Shown: positions 34,650-50,500, counted from the stretch's first letter. The stretch is DNA of 64,000 nt from Allolobophora icterica (GCA_963556255.1 OY744605.1:746352-810351), one strand, 5' to 3'. The notes: generated from the letters alone by a model not told the origin. Numbers and translations are program-made.

Positions 34650-34857
34650 AGTTAAATGGAGTAGAGTAATGGTAACACTCAGGCCAGGAAAGCATTAGGT
34701 TCGCGGATCGATTCCCGTAACCCCCTGTAGGGAGGCGCCTTGCATGGCTGCCAAACCGTGTGTTTAGTTAAAATTTGACTGTACTGTCATGTTTCAATGT
34801 AATCTTACTGTGTTTGTCAGTTTGAATTAATAAAGAAAGAAATTATTATTACTATAA
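34650..34857 (+). mobile_element. tRNA-derived SINE, copy 2
   Basis: Segmental duplicate of the SINE at 22455-22665. No hAT follows it; the CCATGCAG site at 34915-34922 is intact. Confidence 0.6.
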
Positions 34858-34946
34858 TGCCTTTAATAATAACTTCACAGTAAAGCCAATTCTACTTATC
34901 TAGCTGTAACTTTACCATGCAGTCGTCAGATCATCGCCGAGCTTAC

Positions 34947-35863
34947 CTATTGCCTGAACTGCAGACTGGTCTCCATCTTGATCTCCGGACAGACCCTCGC
35001 AATCGAGGGAGTCAACCGTCACTTGTAGATCCTGAAACGCTAGTTTTATTCCTGGAAGAATACTTTCGAGGTGGCCAACATGGTTCTATGAGCTGAAAGT
35101 GCACTGTCCAACTTTCTTAAACATTCAGATGCATCTAGACTTGGTAAGTCTAGCTCTTTGTTGATGACACCGTCATAGAGTGCTCTTAAATCAGTTACAT
35201 CTGCATCGGTTATAGAGCCAGGAATATCATTATTTACTGAAGTATCTAGTACAGACCTCATAAGCAAAATATTTAGTGCTGAATCAATGAGGAAATGTCC
35301 TCGCAAAGCCCGGGCCACAGCCTTGCCACTGATCATATGCACAACAGCATTTGGGCCATAGCAGCACTCCAAAGCTTCTGAAAGCCCTGAGCCGGACATC
35401 ACAGAGCCAATGCTGCCAAGAAAACTCATTATTACATGGAAAACTCCCATCCTACATACCACATTAAGTGACTGTGAAGTGATAACTTCGACAGCTTTGA
35501 GCCATAAAGGCTGGTCGAATGTTACACATGGTGTAATTATGTTAAGTTTCTTGGCCTGGTCACTGATAAATAACAGTGTTGACAAAATACATGATCTGTC
35601 ACCTGGGTTCATGGCAATAATGGGTAACATTCGGATGTCACCAGGAGGTAGATGTGGACCAGTGTTCATGTCTTGCATGAAACCTGACCAATTCGGTCTT
35701 GGATCTGCTTCTCCTCGAAAATACCACCCAATTTTCCACAGTAACTCTAATTTAATTGAAAGGGGAGCACAGAACCCTGATTGTATATCACTAATAGGTT
35801 TGAACTTTAACAATGACAGTGCAGGCACATTGACCCTCTGCCTTAAGTCTGCCACCATTGTTT
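34947..35863 (-). pseudogene. Exon C broken by Academ-derived patch (copy 2)
   Basis: About 22 bp of exon C are replaced by about 760 bp (35071-35830) of transposase-coding sequence whose source is 28199-28957 or equivalent. The result is a 304-codon open frame (35960-35046) in which MVADLRQRVN continues in frame into VPALSLLKFKPISD and ends after HRTMLAT with SKVFFQE. Junctions share AAT and ACC microhomology. Confidence 0.85.
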
Positions 35864-37017
35864 CTCCCATTTTCATGAAAAATAACTCGCCCTCAACTGA
35901 CATTAAAAGGAATATTAGTCTAGTTGCGGAGTCCTGAGACCCAGAAAAAATTTGCAACAAGCTGATTTTTTATTTTCTATAAATGGTTTTATATATAGCG
36001 TCAATTAAATTATCCCCAGGGAAAATAAAACCAGTCAAATTTTTTTAATCAGCAGTTTTAGTACGCCCGGTAGGCAGTAGGCCTATAATGAGGAGGTCAA
36101 GGTCCAAAAAGGCAGTTGCATTGTTCACCTTGTGGATAAAAGCAACAAAGTTTTATAGCTTCAAGAAAACAATATTTTAAAACTTTCCAGCTAACTGCAT
36201 CACTTAATTCAAGCGGTAACATAATAAATTAGATGAATGAAAATGTGCTAAAATGCACATGTTCCCGAGTTGATGCAGAAATCCATACTTTGCTGAGACG
36301 CAGAATATGTTTTTTTTACCAACATACCACATTTTGAAATAGGATTTAAACATTACAAATACATGTGTGTAACAGTGTGTTGCAACTGATATAGCACTAC
36401 AACACAAACTAAGTTTTTTCTATATTTATTTGTAAGCAAATCCAGGTTAGCCTGTGGCACAGGTCTTTCATGAACAAGAATTAAGCATATATACAGGCAC
36501 ATATTTACAATCATTAAAATTTTTAGGCCATGCATTGTTCATAATTAATAAACATGTGTAAGCTGTACACTTAAAGAACAGTTTAAAAAAGTTTCACTAA
36601 AAATATACAGGCACATAGGTATGAACATTCTCTGGTTATTAGGCCTAAACCCGAAAAAGGAGAAACGAGCAGGAAAACACCATAGATCATTAAATAGCAA
36701 CTGCCAAAGTTCAGTTCAAAGTACATAAGATATCAAAATCACTATACAGTCAAGCAATAGCACCATGTTTCCTCATGAGTACCAAACAAGGCAGTCATCA
36801 TTATGGTAATTATCTGATAAGTATGTCCACAGGAAGTTATGAATAGCAACATTTTCAGAACAGACCAAATGGAAATACAGTTTACAATGACGTACTTTAG
36901 CCAAAAATGTAAGATTCAGCTTGTCCAGTCCATTAATGAAACATTTGACACAAGTTTCCCATTTTTTAAAACCCGAAGTAAAAGACAATATACCTAAATC
37001 AGCAGACGTTAAGTTCA

Positions 37018-40000
37018 TTAGGTCGTCTTGCTGATAGAGTCAAGGCAGGGAGGGCATAGGTCAAAAGGGGCAACATCACCAACAACATCACCATCATGAT
37101 CATCATCAACATCATATCCATCACTATCACACAGTTCAGCAATTGTTGGGTGTGAAGAATTGTCACATTCTTCTCCGTTGCAGTGCAAGCATGCAGCAAC
37201 ACATTGCAAACCTTGCTTATGACATGAACATAGATTTGAGCTACACTGCTTTCTAGCACTAGTCGAGCTGTGACACTTGCAACTGATAACGTTTAAGATA
37301 TCTGGTGGTGCAGCTTTTAGGTCAGTGGCTACTGGTATATACATATCACCCTTGATCTTCCAACCCCAATTTTCTGGGTCCAAATAAGTCGCCATCAATG
37401 ACTTCCACTGCACAACCTGTAAATGTACACGAAGTACATGAAAATGTGCCGCTCTCTCAGTTGGAGGTAAACGTTCTGGCCGTGGTCTCGTTGAACTTCT
37501 GGCAATTAAATGCATATATGTTACATAGCGCAAGTGATTCAATGTGTCCCCTTGCTTTCCACTATACAACTTAGTCACCAATTTTAAGCCAGCCTGTGAG
37601 ACATCTGCAACTGATGCTGTTTCTGAACCCAGGGTTTCTGAAAGAGCAAGGGTATCTGGACAATCAACAATCTTTTTGAAAGCATTTGGTTTACCGATAC
37701 CATAAAGTGCAGAAGTTGTATCGCAACCACTCAGTGCATGTACAACAAGAAGTTGCTGAACACCCTTCGTTCCAATTGCAGTGCAAACAGCACGTACTGG
37801 AATGACTGAAAGACGAGCACTTCGCACCCGTTTCATCTCTGACAGCATAAAAATATCTGCCATTTCTGGTTTGAAATGATAGACAAGCAGAACAAGAATA
37901 TCAGTATCATCAGCAACCACTGTTACAGGCGTATCTGTGCTTGCTAAGTCAAGAGCAGTGCGTGCAATTAATGTGTCAGCGTCATGATCTGCTTGATGCA
38001 CAGTGTAATTTTGTTTCTGAAAGTGACTTGATAACAAGTCAACAAAACATTTCTTGTTATTTTCATTCTGCAAAAAAGCAGCTTGGTTTCGGTGAGCAAT
38101 TTTCCACTCATTGATTGCAATAACAGGAGCAGACAATTTGGCCCTCCTATAATGTTCATGGTCTTTTGTAGAAGGACCATTCCCATATCCATCAAATACA
38201 ATTATGCAGTTGATGCCATAATGGTTTCTGATATAATCAACATATTGCATAAATACTTGCAAATATGTAGCATCACTTTGCCATTTGATACGATGCAACA
38301 AACATCCACCATCCATAACATACATGCCTGTGAAATCAGTAACAACAGAGCTGTCAATAGATTTTGTTATATGTTTTGCCAAAACAGACTTGTCTGCTTT
38401 ACGCAAGCCTTCATCTTTAAATAAAGATGTTGGCATGGCTGTCAGTTCATAACTGAAGCATGGCTCCATTTCAGAAGACCTTTCCATCAGCAACAAAAGT
38501 CTGTTAAACAAAATACTCGAATCAATGACAACATGGTTGTCGTGACTGAGTTTTTCATGTAACCATGAATGAGTATGTGGCAGTTCAAGCATATTTTGAA
38601 GATAGAGCCGAGCACACTTGGCCCTGTCGCTGCAAAGAGATTTAGCATCTTTGAGATACCAACAAGATGCATATCCCAAACTCCTAATCTTTCAGCTCTA
38701 AGAACTGTTTTTAGAATGTCAACATACTTCATATATTGCAACCATAATCTAGCAGTTCTGGACTTGGTGGCCAACATGGTTCTATGAGCTGAAAGTGCAC
38801 TGTCCAACTTTCTTAAACATTCAGATGCATCTAGACTTGGTAAGTCTAGCTCTTTGTTGATGACACCGTCATAGAGTGCTCTTAAATCAGTTACATCTGC
38901 ATCGGTTATAGAGCCAGGAATATCATTATTTACTGAAGTATCTAGTACAGACCTCATAAGCAAAATATTTAGTGCTGAATCAATGAGGAAATGTCCTCGC
39001 AAAGCCCGGGCCACAGCCTTGCCACTGATCATATGCACAACAGCATTTGGGCCATAGCAGCACTCCAAAGCTTCTGAAAGCCCTGAGCCGGACATCACAG
39101 AGCCAATGCTGCCAAGAAAACTCATTATTACATGGAAAACTCCCATCCTACATACCACATTAAGTGACTGTGAAGTGATAACTTCGACAGCTTTGAGCCA
39201 TAAAGGCTGGTCGAATGTTACACATGGTGTAATTATGTTAAGTTTCTTGGCCTGGTCACTGATAAATAACAGTGTTGACAAAATACATGATCTGTCACCT
39301 GGGTTCATGGCAATAATGGGTAACATTCGGATGTCACCAGGAGGTAGATGTGGACCAGTGTTCATGTCTTGCATGAAACCTGACCAATTCGGTCTTGGAT
39401 CTGCTTCTCCTCGAAAATACCACCCAATTTTCCACAGTAACTCTAATTTAATTGAAATGGGAGCACAGAACCCTGATTGTATATCACTAATAGGTTTGAA
39501 CTTTAACAATGACAGTGCAGGCACATTTGGTGGGTTAAAGTGATGGATAGGTATGCCCCTTCCACGGACCATGTCAGCAACTTTAACACGTGACCAACGT
39601 TTAACAGGTTTTTCACTGAAGTGACCTGAGGGCAAAGTGTCTAGAGAACTGCCAGTTACTGACATAGAAATCATTCCCATCCCGTGAAAAGTTCCCAAAC
39701 CATCTAGTGTTACAATATTATGTTCAACATTGTCTGCAGACCACTGCGTGAAAGTGGATGGACTGGCAGCTGGTAGATCATCCTCAGCTGATTGTAAAAT
39801 TGACTGTATCGGTTGACCTCGTCGGCTGTAACAGACAGCCCTAGACGTGCCAACATTTGCAGAAGCGTCTTAGAGCCAACCATGTGATCAACAGTGACAC
39901 CAACACCAAATAAAGCAGGTGATATAACAGATCTAGGACGACTTGCTTGTACAATGCAGTGACCTATGGCAATCTGTTTAATTTCATCACCAACAATACT

Positions 40001-42650
40001 TTGTAGAAATGTTTGTAACAAAGATGGTACCCACTGCTTAGCATTACCTTTATCTTCAATATAACAATTAGTGGGGTAATGATCAGTTTCAAATAGACTT
40101 TCACGAATGTTAGCTTTGACAAGCTTTGCCGCAGCCTGAACAATGCGCATACTCTCATTAGCAATGTCATAGTCACGCTCAGCATACCATATATCGTTAA
40201 TAACACGGCTTGCCATGTTGCGTAAACAGATAACATTCTTACGTCCACACACATTTGCAAAAAACAGATCGTCCCCAAACCGCTTCAGTAACAGATTATG
40301 AATTTGTTTTGCACTGTACACCTTCTCCGGGTCCTCGGACACAGGCGTAGGGGAAATTTCAGCGGCGGGGGGGGCAAGATTTTATTTCTGCCCGAAAAAA
40401 AATCCGAGTAATTGCCATGGCGTCGTGCATTTATAGTCACTGTAGACGTGACGTCTCTAGAATTCTAGAAAAGTCCCCGGGTCCCTGAGAATTAGCCTCC
40501 TCTGCCCCCCCCCCTTCGGCGGGCCTGCTCCTGAACCCTTCGAGTTCCTTCACATCCGATTCTTTTCGGACAATACTCTGAGTATTGGTTGGTTTGGGCA
40601 AGGCTGGCCATCCTTCATTACATCATCGCTAGAGGGAGTGTTGAAGTTCTCATTCTCAGAGTCAGTTGGTCAGCATCACCTTCATCAGAACTTGAACTTT
40701 CACTAGGGTCGTTTTCACCAAACACCTCGTTTGACAGAACTGTCGTCTGTCGATAAGCTTACATCAGATGTGTCCGGTGCAGACAGCAGACCGAGTATAG
40801 GTCTATCTGAGGCAGATTGTGAGACTGCGGTTTGCTTTGGTTGCACGAAAAAAGTCCGCTGCTTTTGGGACTTTTCACGCACAGCGATGAACTTAAAATT
40901 TTTACTCTGGTGATTTTTACCATGCTGATCTGCGTAGTCTGAATCCTTACCACATTCACTGCACGTAACACGCTGTCGATACCTTCGTTTCCGCGAAGGT
41001 TCGGCCATTACAAAGTTAAAATTCTAACATGATAACTGATGCTAACAATTAACACTTAGCTTTGAGTCACAAATTCACAACTAAGTAGGCCTACATATCA
41101 AACATGAGAGAAATGTCTGCACACAACGCCGACTTCCCGACCTGCAAGCCGAAAAGTGGAGTGCGACAGAACATGAACTTATTTCTTTTCTGAAGTCGGT
41201 ATCCAGCCCACATGTTGGATGCTATAAGTAGGCAAGTAGCTAAGTAACTAATTATTTAGTAAATCATTGAATAAAGCTTTAAATGCTGTCGTGTCTCTCT
41301 AAACCCTGTCGTGGCATATAGAGAGCGCGACGTATTCAATCTCGGACCAAAGGAGGTTTTTAGAGTTTTAATGTAACAACCTACATATATACAGATTACA
41401 TATATACGTACCAATCTCTATCGTTTCTATCTATCCCAGTTACTCTTCCAAGTCAGTCTGACCAGTGTTCCCTGTCCCACAACCTCTCTTCCCCTCCCCT
41501 CCTCCACGATCCCTTGTATCGCCCCCATCAGTCTTGCTGAACTGACTAAAGGCCGGTAGGGTGAAACGCAGGCAGGCAGGTAGGCAGGCAGGCAGGTCCC
41601 CAGCTTACACACCAGTCGGCCTCGCCTCTGGGGGTGATTATGGCGAAGGGGTGGATGGAGGGTACTCTTCGGTTGATGTGGCCTCCTGTGAGATGTGATA
41701 TAGTTTGAGGCATCTGCTGTTCTTCCATCACCACTCTGTGCTGGCCGTTTCTGTCATAGGCAAAGTCGGGAGACGAAGCCGTGGCAACTGCTATAGTGGT
41801 TTGCGAGCTAGTAGCTACTAATAGTCTAATACTATTCCGATTCGGGTAAATTGTTCAGCATATTTTCCGGTGCCTATTTGCCCGAAAAACAGGAATGCCC
41901 GAAATTTGGGGGGCGCTTGCCCCCCTTGACCCCCCGCCTCCTACGCCTATGCTCGGACATACTGACCATTCTTTCACGTAATTCATCAATAGTGTACAAA
42001 TCACAGTCAAAGTAATCCATTGCATCACACATAGCATTAAAATTTTCCAACATATCTTGACTGACAGGTCTACCAACAGATCTACCAGAACTGCCTGGCT
42101 CAGATTCCCATTGAACCTTCTCAACCCTGGAAAAGTCACGATAACAGTTCACGTGATAAATTGCCTCAGCTGCAGGCAAATCACCTGTTGTTTCTAGGCG
42201 ACCCTGCACCACAAACGACAAATGATCGTGTCGTTTTCGACATAAATTTAAAATACTTTCCTTGATACCAAGTGTTTGTACACTGCGCCATTTGGCATTC
42301 TTATCAAGCTTTCGAACAAATTTGCTACAAATGAAACAGTTCTGTTTCCAGTCAAACTCTCCTACAGAAGAGCGCAGAATTTTGCACTTACTTTCTGACT
42401 CGACTGCACATGCCTCACGTTTTTGTTGAATGCCTACTTCATTTATATACCGCTTTCGGCAAGACTCATGAACATTAATTACAAGTGGTGCGGATGACAA
42501 ATATTCAGTCAAGTCGGAATCACCACGCTTGGCGCTACTTAACATTAACTTCTCCCGTCCTGCCATAACTCGGACAGGTTTCTCGTTAGCGTCATCGCTG
42601 AACAGATTGTGACAGACCACACATGAATCTTGAGAAAACACGAAAGACAT
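37018..42650 (-). pseudogene. Academ-like transposase/XPG gene, copy 2, broken
   Basis: Blocks 42650-41952, 40342-39710, 39698-38487 and 38679-37018, arranged as in copy 1 and with the same two frameshifts and hAT interruption. One coding difference from copy 1 is visible (VINDIW for VINDKW near 40190). See 47581-51592 for domains. Confidence 0.85.
40340..41951 (-). mobile_element. Nested hAT-like deletion derivative (copy 2)
   Basis: Segmental duplicate of 29771-31379 at the same coding position, including the zinc-finger ORF at 40715-41008. Small length differences (extra C at 40512, extra AT at 41105) separate it from copy 1. Confidence 0.85.
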
Positions 42651-43068
42651 AATAGCACACTATACAGTCATACACTACTTCTATAGGGCCTACACATCAA
42701 ACGACTAAGTACAATTGCAAAATTTCACTATCGGTAAAATTTTTATTGAAATAACCGTTGAAACTATACATTTTAGATCTTAGGTTCAAAATTTAACAAT
42801 TAGTATAAAAAAACAACAGTATAGTTTAATTTACGAATCCAATACAAAATCGTAAATAGTAAAAAGAGTATAAATCGCAGAGGTACAGCGTTCACATAGC
42901 AATAATTTTATACCCTTCAAATTTCTCTTATAAAGTCACCCATCGGGAGAGTTGAGGGGCTGGGGACCATTTTTGGATACCTTATTATTATATCTTTAAT
43001 TTTTTTTATTTCCAGCTTGTTGCAAATTTTTTCTGGGTAGTACTAGCAATTTTTTTAATGCGCCTACA

Positions 43069-43855
<787 letters not shown>

Positions 43856-44417
43856 AAACCGAGTCTGTCAGAGTTATGTGTGCATTAGCTTAAGTTAAAC
43901 TGTTTCAGTACAAAAGTTATTCAATTTGAATTTGCTGTTATTTGCAATTTTCCTTTTTCCATTTTCCCGGTCAATCATTCAATATCTCATTTTCAGATGT
44001 TCAGACTTTCACAGGTCCCTTAAAGTTTCGTAGGCCCTAGGCACAATGCCTACTGTGCCTAGTGGATAAGACGGCCATTATGAAGTAGAACTCCACCTCA
44101 GCATTACTAAGGACAAAAACTGTTAATAAGTAAGTAAAAGTATATTCTTTGTTAAGAAATTTAATGACTCTGCACTTCGTTACGTACTTGTGTGCGTCGT
44201 TTGAAAAGCGTAGTCTTTGATTAAAATTCATTCTATATGTTTCAGGCTGTTACTGGTTTACACTTTTAAGGCAAATTTTACTTCTGTTTGGAATAAATTA
44301 TAATCTAAGAATCTTCCCTATTTTACTTAAAATAAATATTTTGAAATTCCATAAAGTAAAGCCAGCTCTACATAAACATTGTAACGTTACCAGTCGTCAG
44401 GTCATTGCCAAGCTTAC

Positions 44418-44603
44418 CTGCAGACTGAACTGCAGACTGATCTCCAGACAGACGATCTCCGGACAGACGACCATGATCGAGGGAGTCAACCATCGCTTGC
44501 AGATTCTGAAGCCCGAGTTTTATCTCTGGAAGACCACTTTCGACGTTGTCAAGCAACCCTCTAAATTTGTTGACCGCCTGTCTTAAGTCTGCGACGATTT
44601 TTC
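44418..44603 (-). CDS. Small-exon array, exon A (copy 2)
   Basis: Identical in layout to 33855-34040, with acceptor and donor preserved. Confidence 0.5.
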
Positions 44604-44780
44604 CTGCAATTTTGAAAATCTCGCCCTTTCTATTTGGAATAAATTATAAAAGAATCTTTCCTACTTTTACTCAAAATAAATATTTTCATAATGCCTTTAA
44701 TAATAACTTCACAGTAAAGCCAATTCTACTTATCTAGGTGTAACTTTACCATGCAGTCTTCAGGTCATTGCCAAGCTTAC

Positions 44781-44984
44781 CTGCAGACTGAAATGCAGAC
44801 TGAACTGCAGACTGTTCTCCAGACTGATCTCCAGACTGATCCCCGGACAGACCACGATCGAAGGAGTCGACCATCGCTCGCAGATTCTGAAGCGTGCGTT
44901 TCATTGCTGGAAGACCACTGTCGACGTTGTCAAGCAACCCATTAAGTTTATTGACCGCCTGTTTTATGTCTGCGACGATTTTTC
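44781..44984 (-). CDS. Small-exon array, exon B (copy 2/3 junction)
   Basis: Identical in layout to 34218-34421; splice sites preserved. Confidence 0.5.
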
Positions 44985-45212
44985 CTGTAATTTTCATGAA
45001 AATAAGTTAAAAATCTTGCCCTTTCTATTTGGAATAAGACTGACGGAGGACAGGAGGCGTTGGGAGGAACATTGTGCATGATGCGGCCGAACCTCGAACC
45101 GAGGATGGCTGAGAGCATAGAGCTATTTGGAATAAATTATAAAAGAATCTTGCCAAAATTTTACTCAAAATAAATATTTTAATGCCTTTAGTAATAACTT
45201 CACACCAAAGCC

Positions 45213-45420
45213 AGTTAAATGGAGTAGAGTAATGGTAACACTCAGGCCAGGAAAGCATTAGGTTCGCGGATCGATTCCCGTAACCCCCTGTAGGGAGGCG
45301 CCTTGCATGGCTGCCAAACCGTGTGTTTAGTTAAAATTTGACTGTACTGTCATGTTTCAATGTAATCTTACTGTGTTTGTCAGTTTGAATTAATAAAGAA
45401 AGAAATTATTATTACTATAA
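45213..45420 (+). mobile_element. tRNA-derived SINE, copy 3
   Basis: Segmental duplicate of 34650-34857. Confidence 0.6.
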
Positions 45421-45509
45421 TGCCTTTAATAATAACTTCACAGTAAAGCCAATTCTACTTATCTAGCTGTAACTTTACCATGCAGTCGTCAGATCATCGC
45501 CGAGCTTAC

Positions 45510-46426
45510 CTATTGCCTGAACTGCAGACTGGTCTCCATCTTGATCTCCGGACAGACCCTCGCAATCGAGGGAGTCAACCGTCACTTGTAGATCCTGAAA
45601 CGCTAGTTTTATTCCTGGAAGAATACTTTCGAGGTGGCCAACATGGTTCTATGAGCTGAAAGTGCACTGTCCAACTTTCTTAAACATTCAGATGCATCTA
45701 GACTTGGTAAGTCTAGCTCTTTGTTGATGACACCGTCATAGAGTGCTCTTAAATCAGTTACATCTGCATCGGTTATAGAGCCAGGAATATCATTATTTAC
45801 TGAAGTATCTAGTACAGACCTCATAAGCAAAATATTTAGTGCTGAATCAATGAGGAAATGTCCTCGCAAAGCCCGGGCCACAGCCTTGCCACTGATCATA
45901 TGCACAACAGCATTTGGGCCATAGCAGCACTCCAAAGCTTCTGAAAGCCCTGAGCCGGACATCACAGAGCCAATGCTGCCAAGAAAACTCATTATTACAT
46001 GGAAAACTCCCATCCTACATACCACATTAAGTGACTGTGAAGTGATAACTTCGACAGCTTTGAGCCATAAAGGCTGGTCGAATGTTACACATGGTGTAAT
46101 TATGTTAAGTTTCTTGGCCTGGTCACTGATAAATAACAGTGTTGACAAAATACATGATCTGTCACCTGGGTTCATGGCAATAATGGGTAACATTCGGATG
46201 TCACCAGGAGGTAGATGTGGACCAGTGTTCATGTCTTGCATGAAACCTGACCAATTCGGTCTTGGATCTGCTTCTCCTCGAAAATACCACCCAATTTTCC
46301 ACAGTAACTCTAATTTAATTGAAAGGGGAGCACAGAACCCTGATTGTATATCACTAATAGGTTTGAACTTTAACAATGACAGTGCAGGCACATTGACCCT
46401 CTGCCTTAAGTCTGCCACCATTGTTT
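45510..46426 (-). pseudogene. Exon C broken by Academ-derived patch (copy 3)
   Basis: Same patch and same junctions as in copy 2 (patch 45634-46393), giving an identical 304-codon chimeric frame (46523-45609). The patch predates the duplication that produced copies 2 and 3. Confidence 0.85.
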
Positions 46427-47580
46427 CTCCCATTTTCATGAAAAATAACTCGCCCTCAACTGACATTAAAAGGAATATTAGTCTAGTTGCGGAGTCCTGA
46501 GACCCAGAAAAAATTTGCAACAAGCTGATTTTTTATTTTCTATAAATGGTTTTATATATAGCGTCAATTAAATTATCCCCAGGGAAAATAAAACCAGTCA
46601 AATTTTTTTAATCAGCAGTTTTAGTACGCCCGGTAGGCAGTAGGCCTATAATGAGGAGGTCAAGGTCCAAAAAGGCAGTTGCATTGTTCACCTTGTGGAT
46701 AAAAGCAACAAAGTTTTATAGCTTCAAGAAAACAATATTTTAAAACTTTCCAGCTAACTGCATCACTTAATTCAAGCGGTAACATAATAAATTAGATGAA
46801 TGAAAATGTGCTAAAATGCACATGTTCCCGAGTTGATGCAGAAATCCATACTTTGCTGAGACGCAGAATATGTTTTTTTTACCAACATACCACATTTTGA
46901 AATAGGATTTAAACATTACAAATACATGTGTGTAACAGTGTGTTGCAACTGATATAGCACTACAACACAAACTAAGTTTTTTCTATATTTATTTGTAAGC
47001 AAATCCAGGTTAGCCTGTGGCACAGGTCTTTCATGAACAAGAATTAAGCATATATACAGGCACATATTTACAATCATTAAAATTTTTAGGCCATGCATTG
47101 TTCATAATTAATAAACATGTGTAAGCTGTACACTTAAAGAACAGTTTAAAAAAGTTTCACTAAAAATATACAGGCACATAGGTATGAACATTCTCTGGTT
47201 ATTAGGCCTAAACCCGAAAAAGGAGAAACGAGCAGGAAAACACCATAGATCATTAAATAGCAACTGCCAAAGTTCAGTTCAAAGTACATAAGATATCAAA
47301 ATCACTATACAGTCAAGCAATAGCACCATGTTTCCTCATGAGTACCAAACAAGGCAGTCATCATTATGGTAATTATCTGATAAGTATGTCCACAGGAAGT
47401 TATGAATAGCAACATTTTCAGAACAGACCAAATGGAAATACAGTTTACAATGACGTACTTTAGCCAAAAATGTAAGATTCAGCTTGTCCAGTCCATTAAT
47501 GAAACATTTGACACAAGTTTCCCATTTTTTAAAACCCGAAGTAAAAGACAATATACCTAAATCAGCAGACGTTAAGTTCA

Positions 47581-50500
47581 TTAGGTCGTCTTGCTGATAG
47601 AGTCAAGGCAGGGAGGGCATAGGTCAAAAGGGGCAACATCACCAACAACATCACCATCATGATCATCATCAACATCATATCCATCACTATCACACAGTTC
47701 AGCAATTGTTGGGTGTGAAGAATTGTCACATTCTTCTCCGTTGCAGTGCAAGCATGCAGCAACACATTGCAAACCTTGCTTATGACATGAACATAGATTT
47801 GAGCTACACTGCTTTCTAGCACTAGTCGAGCTGTGACACTTGCAACTGATAACGTTTAAGATATCTGGTGGTGCAGCTTTTAGGTCAGTGGCTACTGGTA
47901 TATACATATCACCCTTGATCTTCCAACCCCAATTTTCTGGGTCCAAATAAGTCGCCATCAATGACTTCCACTGCACAACCTGTAAATGTACACGAAGTAC
48001 ATGAAAATGTGCCGCTCTCTCAGTTGGAGGTAAACGTTCTGGCCGTGGTCTCGTTGAACTTCTGGCAATTAAATGCATATATGTTACATAGCGCAAGTGA
48101 TTCAATGTGTCCCCTTGCTTTCCACTATACAACTTAGTCACCAATTTTAAGCCAGCCTGTGAGACATCTGCAACTGATGCTGTTTCTGAACCCAGGGTTT
48201 CTGAAAGAGCAAGGGTATCTGGACAATCAACAATCTTTTTGAAAGCATTTGGTTTACCGATACCATAAAGTGCAGAAGTTGTATCGCAACCACTCAGTGC
48301 ATGTACAACAAGAAGTTGCTGAACACCCTTCGTTCCAATTGCAGTGCAAACAGCACGTACTGGAATGACTGAAAGACGAGCACTTCGCACCCGTTTCATC
48401 TCTGACAGCATAAAAATATCTGCCATTTCTGGTTTGAAATGATAGACAAGCAGAACAAGAATATCAGTATCATCAGCAACCACTGTTACAGGCGTATCTG
48501 TGCTTGCTAAGTCAAGAGCAGTGCGTGCAATTAATGTGTCAGCGTCATGATCTGCTTGATGCACAGTGTAATTTTGTTTCTGAAAGTGACTTGATAACAA
48601 GTCAACAAAACATTTCTTGTTATTTTCATTCTGCAAAAAAGCAGCTTGGTTTCGGTGAGCAATTTTCCACTCATTGATTGCAATAACAGGAGCAGACAAT
48701 TTGGCCCTCCTATAATGTTCATGGTCTTTTGTAGAAGGACCATTCCCATATCCATCAAATACAATTATGCAGTTGATGCCATAATGGTTTCTGATATAAT
48801 CAACATATTGCATAAATACTTGCAAATATGTAGCATCACTTTGCCATTTGATACGATGCAACAAACATCCACCATCCATAACATACATGCCTGTGAAATC
48901 AGTAACAACAGAGCTGTCAATAGATTTTGTTATATGTTTTGCCAAAACAGACTTGTCTGCTTTACGCAAGCCTTCATCTTTAAATAAAGATGTTGGCATG
49001 GCTGTCAGTTCATAACTGAAGCATGGCTCCATTTCAGAAGACCTTTCCATCAGCAACAAAAGTCTGTTAAACAAAATACTCGAATCAATGACAACATGGT
49101 TGTCGTGACTGAGTTTTTCATGTAACCATGAATGAGTATGTGGCAGTTCAAGCATATTTTGAAGATAGAGCCGAGCACACTTGGCCCTGTCGCTGCAAAG
49201 AGATTTAGCATCTTTGAGATACCAACAAGATGCATATCCCAAACTCCTAATCTTTCAGCTCTAAGAACTGTTTTTAGAATGTCAACATACTTCATATATT
49301 GCAACCATAATCTAGCAGTTCTGGACTTGGTGGCCAACATGGTTTTATGAGCTGAAAGTGCACTGTCCAACTTTCTTAAACATTCAGATGCATCTAGACT
49401 TGGTAAGTCTAGCTCTTTGTTGATGACACCGTCATAGAGTGCTCTTAAATCAGTTACATCTGCATCGGTTATAGAGCCAGGAATATCATTATTTACTGAA
49501 GTATCTAGTACAGACCTCATAAGCAAAATATTTAGTGCTGAATCAATGAGGAAATGTCCTCGCAAAGCCCGGGCCACAGCCTTGCCACTGATCATATGCA
49601 CAACAGCATTTGGGCCATAGCAGCACTCCAAAGCTTCTGAAAGCCCTGAGCCGGACATCACAGAGCCAATGCTGCCAAGAAAACTCATTATTACATGGAA
49701 AACTCCCATCCTACATACCACATTAAGTGACTGTGAAGTGATAACTTCGACAGCTTTGAGCCATAAAGGCTGGTCGAATGTTACACATGGTGTAATTATG
49801 TTAAGTTTCTTGGCCTGGTCACTGATAAATAACAGTGTTGACAAAATACATGATCTGTCACCTGGGTTCATGGCAATAATGGGTAACATTCGGATGTCAC
49901 CAGGAGGTAGATGTGGACCAGTGTTCATGTCTTGCATGAAACCTGACCAATTCGGTCTTGGATCTGCTTCTCCTCGAAAATACCACCCAATTTTCCACAG
50001 TAACTCTAATTTAATCGAAAGGGGAGCACAGAACCCTGATTGTATATCACTAATAGGTTTCAACTTTAACAATGACAGTGCAGGCACATTTGGTGGGTTA
50101 AAGTGATGGATAGGTATGCCCCTTCCACGGACCATGTCAGCAACTTTAACACGTGACCAACGTTTAACAGGTTTTTCACTGAAGTGACCTGAGGGCAAAG
50201 TGTCTAGAGAACTGCCAGTTACTGACATAGAAATCATTCCCATCCCGTGAAAAGTTCCCAAACCATCTAGTGTTACAATATTATGTTCAACATTGTCTGC
50301 AGACCACTGCGTGAAAGTGGATGGACTGGCAGCTGGTAGATCATCCTCAGCTGATTGTAAAATTGACTGTATCGGTTGACCTCGTCGGCTGTAACAGACA
50401 GCCCTAGACGTGCCAACATTTGCAGAAGCGTCTTAGAGCCAACCATGTGATCAACAGTGACACCAACACCAAATAAAGCAGGTGATATAACAGATCTAGG

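Larger units (their letters stand above)
35939..43038 (-). mobile_element. Academ-like transposon, copy 2
   Basis: Same 26-bp perfect inverted repeats (35939-35964 and 43013-43038), with the nested hAT at 40340-41951. Confidence 0.85.
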
